From Taudactylus pleione (taxonomy: Eukaryota > Chordata > Amphibia > Anura > Myobatrachidae): DNA of 64,000 nt. Positions 56,297 to 64,000 of this stretch are shown here, piece after piece (positions within the stretch are counted from its first letter, which is position 1; every line of letters starts with the position of its first letter). Location of the stretch: positions 6,069,501 through 6,133,500 of the forward strand of contig JAUIMM010000484.1 in the NCBI GenBank assembly GCA_031769625.1. Direction: 5' to 3'. The notes beneath the pieces were generated by a model, which worked only from the letters and a program-made list of their open reading frames with translations, searched no databases and had not been told where the DNA came from. The position numbers and the translations under genes are program-made.

Positions 56297-57244
56297 CAGA
56301 TACTTCCACATTGATTTCTACATTGGACAAGTGGACCGACCGGCTGGTACAGGTAAGTATGTGTGATTGAGGTATGGGTGTAATAAACTTATACTATCTA
56401 CGGTGTGTGTGTTATGTCTTTATTTAACTATTTCTTTTATAGTGGAGGTTCGGGTGCCGGCCACCTGCTGGCACATGTAGTTCCACTGCAAAATACAATA
56501 GTTTACTTCTATTTTACACTTTATTACCCCCATACCCACAGCCCAGGGGTGCGGGGAAGAGCCCCAGGCTTCAGACAAAGCCTGGGGTTTCAAGAGAGGG
56601 GGGACCCAACCTTCCTCGAGATCCCCGGACTGGTCTGACCGGCTTGGGGTGAGAATACTTTGGCCCTGGAGACCCAGTAATAGAGTCTCCTGGCTGTGGC
56701 ATTACACCCCAGTCAGTTTTGGTCCAGTGCTGGTTTTAAATATAGGGGGACCCCTATGCAATTTTTCCCCCTATATTTAAAACCAGGACTGGCCCTGCAG
56801 CCTGGTGCTGGTTTCTAAATTACAGGGGAACCCTACTTGTTTTGTTCCCCGTAATTTTTGGAACCAGGACTGGCTGACAAGTCCAGGGCTTGTTATGCTT
56901 TTTGGGGGGAGGGACTCTAGATATTTTTTTTAAAACAATTCCCCAGTTTTTTACAGGTACAACACACGATCAGCTTACACATATCTCACTGATATGTCCA
57001 GGCTGCTTGCTTAGGAGAGTTAGGCAGAGAGAAAACTCTGCAATCTCGGGTGAGTAATCTCCTTCAAAACTTGCTACTCGGGAGAGATATCTCGTTCTGC
57101 TTCACCATCGATTTTGCACAAATCGCCTGTTGGTAAATTTGAGAGTTAAAAAGTGAAAAAACCACCCGAGTTCGGGTGAGTTCCAGCAAAATTAAACTCA
57201 TTGTAAATCGGGACAATCTCGATTCTTAGTAAATTTACCTCTTA

Positions 57245-57955
57245 GAGTGTATTGCTTAAACTTTACATTTCTGCAAATTGCCCTGTTTCAATGCAAAACT
57301 TAATTCCTTCACAACTTTTCTACCTCTGTATCGTTGAGTTTGAAAATAACATAATTATGATATTTTTTCTTCTTATTGCTCCTTTGACATTTTCTCAGTA
57401 TTTCATACATAATTTGAAATATATCATGATACTCTGTATATAAAGAATTGTAATGCTCAATTCAGCAACTGTGTATTATCTTAATTAAAATATTTATCTT
57501 CTGGAAAGTGAGAAAAATCAGGCAGCACTCTCAAACCCCTGTTACCACAGAATGAACAGTAACAGCAGTTAGAATAAATATTCAGCAGCAAATCCCCAGA
57601 GGGCTCAACTATGATAAAACAGTATTGCATTAAAATGTTTCCCTGTTATGCACTAGGAAAGAAATTAGTAAGAGTTTGCATTAATTGAAATCCAGTTCTC
57701 TGTGTATATCAATTCTCTTTTATCCCACAGGGAATGACTACAGGGATGGAGCCACAAAGCAACAGATTAATCCAAACAGTGCCAATGACAAAGACAAATT
57801 GAGACTTTAAAGCTTCCTGTGAGATAAATTGCTATTAAAAACCTGTTCTATCATATCCAATAATGAGATCAGAAAGTGTCTGTTCAATAATATTCTTCTT
57901 ACCAGATATTTTTTTCCTAGACAGTTTGATGTGCTGATGCTGATTGGGTGATTAC
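57245..57955. other. Unassigned sequence
   Basis: No gene or element recognised. Confidence 0.45.
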
Positions 57956-58640
57956 CAGTGCCAGATTAAGGGCCACGTAGGTCTGGAGCTGAAATATATG
58001 AAGGGCCTATTATGTGCCACTGCAGGGGTGTGACCAGCACTGCGGCGGTGTGACTAGTGATATGGCGGCCCGTTGGCGCTGGGATCTTTGGCGACATCAC
58101 TGGGTACCCACATCGCTTAGTGTTTACCCAGCTTCACAGAGAGCAGAGCAGTGCCAGGCAATTACACTGACCTGTGAGATGCATTACAGCTGCCCTGTTT
58201 TCCTCAGCTCTGTATAATCTCTGTCCTCTGCAGCTTCTATTTTTCTCATAGTTTGAGTGCCAACTGCCCACTCAAGTCTCCAGCAGCCAGCTCAGTAAGT
58301 TGCTGAGGTAGGAGAAGTGGGTAAATGGGCGGGGCTTTGGCTGGCCATGGGCAGAGCAAGTGCAGATATCAGCTTTAGCAGGGGAGGAAGATCATCAGTC
58401 CCCCTGACACACGCTCTGCTGCGCCCTGAATATGGGGAAGGGGGTTGTGTGCCCATGTGGGTTCGGGGGTAACTGGGGGGCAAAGCATAAGTGGGGGTGG
58501 GGGAGAGGTAATAAGATGCTGGAAGGGGGGTAAACAGAAAAACATCAGTTGAAATGGACATCGGGCTGCTGCAGCCGCTGCAGTAATCATCACTTATGAT
58601 TATGTGAATAAGGGTCTTCATAATCTAAAGGTGACTGCTG
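57956..58640. other. Possible hAT-derived repeat, left end only
   Basis: CAGTGCCAGATTAAGGGCC at 57950-57970 looks like a hAT terminus of the type at 34608. No inverse end or duplication was found. The GC-rich interior has Pro/Ser-rich minus-strand frames that I consider compositional. Confidence 0.4.
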
Positions 58641-58680
58641 GTCCTTTATCACTTTTTTCATTGCTGGGAAAGTGAGTGTG

Positions 58681-58704
58681 CATATATATATATATATATA
58701 TATA
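58681..58704. repeat. (AT)n microsatellite at a Penelope-like 3' end
   Basis: About 12 AT units immediately beyond the minus-strand end of the Penelope-like element. Confidence 0.9.
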
Positions 58705-58770
58705 ATGTTTTTAATCAAACAAATAAAGGAGGCACTCCAAGGCTGTCACTCATCATGACAAACGGTGTAT

Positions 58771-58815
58771 TGGCATCAACATTTCAGGGTCCAGCACCCC
58801 TTCACCTGGACACAC
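58771..58815 (-). ncRNA. Degraded hammerhead-like motif in the Penelope-like tail
   Basis: Minus strand: CAGGTGAA, then GGGGTGCTGGACCC (stem II with a four-base loop), then TGAAATG. Relative to the core CTGANGA...GAAA there are two changes in the first block, so cleavage is unlikely. Stem II and GAAA are intact. Confidence 0.55.
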
Positions 58816-59574
58816 AGTGGTGAACAAAACAGGGCAAATTTTATAACAAACTACCTCAGAACTGGAAGTGATGTCATCCAGGTCTAGCCGGCGGGAGAAG
58901 GGGTGTGGGTAGTGTATACATCTCCATGGTAACGGCTGCGTGTAATGTCCCATAGGACATATACTGATGCCTGTGCTCTGTAATACAAAACAATAAACAT
59001 ATATCACATCTTAATATCAAATACCAATAAAAAGTGAATAATTAAATAAGGCTGGAGTGTTACATACACATACATTATACATACCCCTGGCACTTCACTC
59101 TATCTTTTGTAAATTACACAAATCTCTTTCTCCCATTACATGAAAAATGACAAATGTGTAGCATAAAAACATCACTAAATACTTAATGCTAATTTTTTTT
59201 TACATATTACACCAATAAACTAATTATAATACAAAACAAAATTGATGTTAAAGTTTGCAAAAAAATGTGTATCTATATGGCCACATAGGACAAAAGAATG
59301 TCTGCTCTTCATCATAACTCTTTTCTTGCATTATTATCTCAATTAAATTATCTACATCATGTCACCATTATTATTGTGACCAATGCGTTAGACCTGGGTG
59401 TAAGTTTAAATTCTGACCCATAATTATACCAGGCATATTGGCAAAAGCTGTATTTAATCTGTCAATGTGACTGCATCTATGCTAGCTACAAACATGGGAT
59501 ACCACTACAGAACACAAAATAACTCACAAACTCATGTCAAGGAGATCTGTTGTCACCTCATGTTCAAAACTCTA

Positions 59575-60040
59575 CTACAAAAAGCAACTCAAGCTAAGAG
59601 CTTCATTAAGGCCCTTCGGACTTACTGTATCTAAACAAACAATCCACTTACACTCTAACTGTAAGAGTTTCCGGGACCTATCTCCTCTGCATAATGTTGG
59701 TGGTACAGTACATGATCAATGATTCGATACCTTAACATGGCCATGTTGTGCCTGGCTTCTACAAAATGTCTGGCCAATGCTAGCTCACTTGTGCTAGACA
59801 TTATCGCAGCCCGTATGGCTGCCCTGTGTTGCGCCATCCTCTCTTTAAATTGCCTATCTGTCTTGCCAACGTAATGCAAGCCACATGGGAAAGACAGAAG
59901 GTACACAACAAACTTGGACGTAAAAGTCAACGGGTATCTAATGGAAAATAACTTGCCTGTGTATGGATGAGCAAATTTACCACCAGATATTATGCAATTA
60001 CACGTGGCACACCCAGTGCTTTTACAACATAAGCCCAGGT
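59575..60040 (-). pseudogene. Penelope-like GIY-YIG endonuclease region
   Basis: From about 60040 the minus strand encodes CKSTGCATCNCI (Cys-rich, zinc-finger-like), HPYTGKLFSIRYPLTFTS, then the GIY-YIG core VVYLLSFPCGLHYVGKT with a DRQFKERMAQHRAAIR helix, and ARHFVEARHN. One frameshift near 59670 is needed. The other frame then continues KLLQLECKWIVCLDTVSPKG and LNEAL to a stop at 59577-59575, the expected C-terminus. The endonuclease nicks target DNA for priming by the element's reverse transcriptase. The ATG-initiated N-terminal 45 residues of the open frame (60170-60042) come from an adjacent repeat. Confidence 0.9.
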
Positions 60041-60042
60041 AA

Positions 60043-60354
60043 GAGAAGCAGGAGGGTGGCGATGGGGGGTGGGGCCTGATGATTTGTGTCATTAAGCCCC
60101 GCCCCTCACAGTAAGTTGCCAAGATTGGCTCAAATTTAAATACGGGACGGGGCCAAATGACGCAAATCATGAAGAATCACGTCATTAAGCCCTGCCCCCT
60201 ACACGGAGACCCACAATCAACACAGAAATGCTTCCCATTCTGCCTACTTCAGTTGGAAGTGGGCAGAAATGCGGGACAAATGCCTACCCTTCTGGGGATG
60301 CGAGGGTTTACCCGAAAAATCGGGAGCCTCCCGCAAATTCCTTTCGGGATGCCT
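60043..60354. repeat. Dispersed repeat of unknown type
   Basis: Contains CACGTCATTAAGCCCTGCCC and a near-complement of it, and CGGGAGCCTCCCGCAAATTC. It appears to abut or interrupt the Penelope-like element. The ends were not fixed. Confidence 0.5.
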
Positions 60355-60850
60355 CCTGTCAGAATACCGACTGCAGCATCCCGATGGTTGGTATCCCGAC
60401 AGGGGTCAGGTAAGTATACTTACCTCCCCCTCTAACCCTCCCTTTTTGTAGCCTAACCCTAACCCTCCCCACCCCACACCCTACCCCTCCCCATTAGTGC
60501 CTAAACCTAACTCTCCCCCCTTCATGCCTAAACCTAACCCTCCCCCCTTAGTGTCTAACCCTAACCCCTCCAGTGGTGCATAACCCTAACCCTCCCCCCT
60601 AGGGGTGCCTAACCCTATCCTCCCCCAAAAAAACCTAAGCCGAACACTGCTACCTTCTCTCAACCCAACCCTCCACCCCGCGCGGCTAACGCTAAGGGTG
60701 CCCTGAACTTACCTCATTCGGGCTGGCATCCTTCGGTGTTCCAGCATCAGGATTAAGATAGGCATTGGTATTTAGATGCCTATCTTAAATCCCTTGTCAG
60801 GCTTCTGCTGTCAGTATTGAGACCGGCGGCATCGCGTCCGCCTGTCTCAT
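60355..60850. mobile_element. MITE with CCCTAACCC-rich interior
   Basis: GTCAGAATACCGACTGCAGC, then ATCCCGATGGTTGG, CCTAACCCTAACCCTCCCC tracts, and an inverse-like right side (GCTGTCAGTATTGAGACCGG). Same family as 41885-42390 and 44985-45345. Confidence 0.65.
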
Positions 60851-61165
60851 AACTAACGCCCGTTCCAGGTATGGGCTTATTTCGGAAAACCTGTCCCTGC
60901 CTGTGTTTGTTTTATACATTCAGGTGGTAAATAATTTCTTATTACCGCAAATAGCAATGATAATACATTTCAATGATCAGGTCTAAAACCCAATAATTGA
61001 TAAATAATTAAATATATCCCTAAATATTCTCAAAGTGCTAATGTAGGTGTTAAGGTATGTTATTTGAATAAAGTAAAGCAAGTTGTGGTAAAAATATATA
61101 TTGTCAATATTAAAATGAATCTAATACAAATCAGTATTTCTCAGCATATTTTCCAAATAGATGTA

Positions 61166-61209
<44 letters not shown>

Positions 61210-61624
61210 CAGCAAAATTGCATACCATGGCATTAAAATTCTGGCAACTGCACGCCATCTCGCACCCCTGGTGACCCGCTCGAGCCCGAATTTGCATAAA
61301 TTTGATAGGAGCTGTATGAGGCTGCGAGCACTTTTATACAAATCCGGGATGCCGTCAAGTGTGGCAGTTGTCGTGATGACTTGCACCAGTGAGTTCATCA
61401 CTTATAATTGGAATAACTCCATAGACTTCTGAATTGCCAACTTGGAATCAAAAAGAAATAGTTTATTTTAATAATAATAACAATGTGGACATTTGAAAGT
61501 GGAATATTTGTATGTGCCAGGCAGGTCTTAAATATATCCTTAGTCCCCAACTCTAATTAAACTGTTACTGATACTGTTTTGCCGCCAGCGTCTGTATTGT
61601 TCTTTCCACCTTCTTCTGGACTCT
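60851..61624. other. Unassigned sequence with an (AAT)n tract
   Basis: (AAT)n of about 14 units at 61166-61207. Frames running through it encode Asn or Leu homopolymers and are artefacts. Nothing else recognised. Confidence 0.5.
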
Positions 61625-62123
61625 GGGCCTGATTCATTACAGATTACTATTGCGATCGCAGCTGCGATTATGCACGCAGACCCACTGCGAAAATATGTTA
61701 ATGATTACAATCACAATGCCATACGCAGCCTAACATAAGGGCACCCACTTCCCCTTACACACATCCGTAATACCTTGCAATTCTGCAAAACCATCGGAGC
61801 CTCACACACACACTTGCACAAGGTCAGACCATACTCCGAAATTGCTAACCTCATGGCACGCAGTGATACTGTAGCTTAAACTGCGTATGCCATCACAGTG
61901 ACTAATTTATGCATGCCCCTGTAACGGCGTTAAAACGCATTAACAAGCCTGCGTTTCACCGACTACCCCCCTGTCAACACCCCCAACCGCTCACTTCCTG
62001 TCAATCACTCTACAATGGGTCTGCATGGTCTCTGCGATTGCAGTGATTCTTTTGCTTATGCACACTATGATGCATGCGCAGTACATGCGTAATCACAGGT
62101 GTGATCTGTAATGAATCAGGCCC
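61625..62123. mobile_element. Harbinger-like MITE, 499 bp
   Basis: Ends GGGCCTGATTCATTACAGAT and its exact inverse. TCT is duplicated at 61622-61624 and 62124-62126. Interior words GCGATCGCAGCTGCGATTAT and GCATGCGCAGTACATGCGTA are locally palindromic. This is a branch of the family ending TTACAG rather than AGCC. Confidence 0.9.
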
Positions 62124-62326
62124 TCTACCCACAAGTGTCCCATGATGCTGCTGCGTGGAATCATTTATTGAAAATACTCACTGTAGTCAAACACAAGTCA
62201 TAAACTTTCAGCACTTCAGAGGTAGCGCTGGCTGCCGCTGGTTCTGTGCTTGGTGTAGCACATATTCATACTTTGTGTGCAGTGGACGGGTGGTCAGTGT
62301 TGGTGACCTGGGCTCTGAAATAGCAC

Positions 62327-62482
62327 GATATGCTATCATGGTTTAAATCTCACAGCAACTTTGCTTTTAAACGTGAGACAGTTGTGTCAGCTGTTTTCCT
62401 AGGTGCTTTGCAACGGGTGTGCTTGGTAACTCTCACGTTTAAAAGCAAAGTTGCTGTGAGCTTTAAACCTTGATAGCATATC
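62327..62482. repeat. Near-perfect 52-bp-arm hairpin
   Basis: Arms 62327-62378 and 62431-62482 are inverse complements with only two mismatches, separated by 52 bp. They include TTTAAACGTGAGA and TTGCTGTGAG-type words. It may be a short fold-back element. No clear target duplication. Confidence 0.92.
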
Positions 62483-62622
62483 CTGAGTTTAACACTAATG
62501 TGATGGCTATTTCCGTGTTATAATTCTGAGCAATAGATTAGGGACTTGCAGTAAAGTGGGGTCCCGTGATGGGTGTTGCAAGCTTAAATGCATTGATCAA
62601 TTCAAGAACCAAAACCCCACTG

Positions 62623-62623
<1 letters not shown>

Positions 62624-62664
<41 letters not shown>
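62624..62664. repeat. (ATT)n microsatellite
   Basis: About 14 perfect triplets. Confidence 0.95.
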
Positions 62665-62665
<1 letters not shown>

Positions 62666-62782
62666 GTTATTATGGTGAGTGCAGAGCCCCTGTGATTTCA
62701 ATTTAAACAATGTGGTCACATACCATGTTGCACCCCAAATCTAGGTATGGTGAGTGCCATGGATTAGTGTTCTTTGTGTGTG

Positions 62783-62813
<31 letters not shown>
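62783..62813. repeat. (TA)n microsatellite
   Basis: TA dinucleotides with one TTTA interruption. Confidence 0.9.
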
Positions 62814-63015
62814 GATTGGTGAGGGGCTTGTCTGCTAGGGGGCACCAGTCAAAATTTTGCCTGGGGCACCAAATTGGCTAGGGCCGGCCTTGGCTTGGCT
62901 GCAGGCAGCTAAGAGGTAGGGAGGGCAGGAACAGACCCGGCCTCCCTCCGGTCCCTCCAACAAGCGCAGGCCTGGGTATTTAGTACCCGGTCCCCCCTCT
63001 CGGTGCCACTGCATA
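62814..63015. mobile_element. Fragments of hAT-like repeats
   Basis: On the minus strand, CAAGGCCGGCCCTAGCC near 62892 resembles a hAT terminus, followed by GGTGCCCCAGGC and GTGCCCCCTAGCAG. A second piece at 62895-63015 carries GGTACTAAATACCCAGGC on the minus strand. No duplications found. Confidence 0.45.
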
Positions 63016-64000
63016 AATATTATGGACATGAGAGCTTAAATTTACTGAAACACTTATATTATAAGTCTTATAACAATTTTATTGCACTTTATGTTTATTG
63101 TACGTTTGTTTCTCAATAACACATACTTACAAGAAGAAAGTAAGGCCATGATTTAGAGTGAAGTGTAATCCATTTGGGTCATGTAAAAATATGACTTGCA
63201 AAAAGTGTAAACTACACAAAATGTGCCCATATTTTGATATGAGAGTATCCAATACTTGCACACACTTGTGACTAGAGTGCCTGCTAAGGGTCTTTCATGT
63301 ATAAGTTAAGAATCTGCATTATTGTCTCCACATCTTTAATGTACTAATCTTACACGGTAACACCCCATGGAGATGCAAATCAAAAACTCCCCTTACAGAG
63401 GTGACCAACAGTGATTAATAATGTCTTTAGTATGGTGCAAAGGTTGATAATGATGAATGCATTTTTGATCTGGATGGATCGATACACTAGGTTTGAAGTT
63501 GCTTGTATTCTGAGATATATAAAACTCCAAATACAGCTGCACAAACTTTGGCGTAAAGCCGCATTTTTTCATGTAAACAAAAGTAAAATTTTTGCATTTA
63601 ATGCTATATCAGGCCCTAAATGTAAATAGTTCTGGAAATGTATTATAATATATGAACATTGCATGTTACCACAGCAATCTAAACACTGTATAAAAGCAAA
63701 TAGTCTGTGCCTTAAAGTGGTCCCAAATGCTCTCAGTAGTTGTCCTTACAATTTACATTGTGTTATATTATCTAGTATATACCAAAGGATTAGTAGCTTT
63801 GTCTGTGTTGTACTTTGTAAGCGGAGACATCAATTATGTAAATTGTTTCATGTTTGCATAGATTTTTATAATTAAGCAGACAACAAACAACATTTCCATT
63901 TTCTGACACTTTTCCACCTTATTAGCTACAATAGGAGGTGTATTATTCCTTACATTACATATGCATTCGCTACGAATCCTAAATTGCTGATATTACTTAA
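63016..64000. other. Unassigned AT-rich sequence
   Basis: No gene, RNA or element recognised. Short frames at 63411-63629 and 63663-63875 have no motif. Confidence 0.5.

Larger units (their letters stand above)
54643..57241 (+). mobile_element. Large element with long inverted arms, 2599 bp
   Basis: Termini GGGGTAAATTTACTAAG and, inward-read, GAGGTAAATTTACTAAG. TTA is duplicated at 54640-54642 and 57242-57244. The arms are inverted for roughly 800-850 bp: about 54643-55480 carries GCCCTGGACTTGTCAGCCAG, GTGTAATGCCACAGCCAGGA and GTATTGTATTTTACAGTGG, and 56420-57241 carries their complements. The centre holds a 543-bp retro-inserted segment. No gene. The TTA duplication fits a PIF/Harbinger source. 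Confidence 0.85.
58705..60042 (-). mobile_element. Penelope-like retroelement, 3' part
   Basis: The minus strand carries the GIY-YIG endonuclease region, then about 750 bp of non-coding tail containing a hammerhead-like core near 58815-58771, and ends next to an (AT)n tract. The reverse transcriptase is absent. At about 60042 the sequence changes to an unrelated repeat, so this copy is 5'-truncated or interrupted. Confidence 0.85.

Noticed and set aside
60157..60451. Three overlapping plus-strand frames of 60-92 codons
   Set aside because: They span two different repeats and have no motif.
60420..60690. True telomeric or subtelomeric repeat
   Set aside because: CCCTAA words are heavily interrupted, occur in both orientations at several places, and lie inside MITEs.
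1..64000. tRNA, rRNA, snRNA or microRNA genes
   Set aside because: No tRNA box A/B pair with a cloverleaf, no rRNA-like block and no known snRNA core was recognised by eye. A covariance scan could still find diverged copies.

Overview
The window is repeat-rich vertebrate DNA, most likely from a large-genome amphibian (probably a frog). That is an inference from its mix of mobile elements: BED-finger hAT transposons, Harbinger-like and fold-back MITEs, a Tc1 element with very long inverted repeats, a DIRS tyrosine-recombinase retroelement, Penelope-like elements and a Copia relic. I recognise no host gene, exon, tRNA or rRNA. Nearly every long reading frame either belongs to a decayed transposable element or is a chance frame in low-complexity sequence. 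The window is therefore best read as intergenic or long-intron DNA.

Layout. 1-4.9 kb: mostly unassigned AT-rich DNA, a five-copy 23-bp repeat, a hAT MITE (2678-3034) and two Penelope-type tails. 4.9-9.8 kb: hAT element 1 (minus), with a perfect 8-bp target duplication. 9.8-15.0 kb: unassigned DNA, a SINE/LINE-tail-like repeat, a duplicated 205-bp CCCTAA-rich block and MITEs. 15.0-19.5 kb: hAT element 2 (plus), perfect 8-bp duplication. 19.5-36.4 kb: a dense field of MITEs, many with 3-bp duplications, several nested or abutting, plus minisatellites. 36.4-41.1 kb: a three-level nest, in which hAT element 3 sits inside an older related hAT and carries a Harbinger-like MITE itself. 41.1-45.4 kb: MITEs and a Copia polyprotein relic. 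45.9-47.5 kb: Tc1 element. 48.8-53.6 kb: DIRS-like element. 54.6-57.2 kb: a 2.6-kb element with long inverted arms, invaded by a retro-inserted fragment. 58.7-60.0 kb: the end of a Penelope-like element with a GIY-YIG endonuclease. 60-64 kb: MITEs, microsatellites, a near-perfect hairpin and unassigned DNA.

The three BED-hAT elements share TIRs (TAGRGATG-like), a TATA-type promoter just inside the 5' end, minisatellite-rich 5' leaders, and a transposase with a BED finger, catalytic core and C-terminal dimerisation domain. All three coding regions are broken. The most unusual features are element 3, where deleted parts of the transposase are filled by copies of its own leader repeat, and a set of hammerhead-ribozyme-like motifs in Penelope-type tails. 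All boundaries were found by eye, and no alignment was run.
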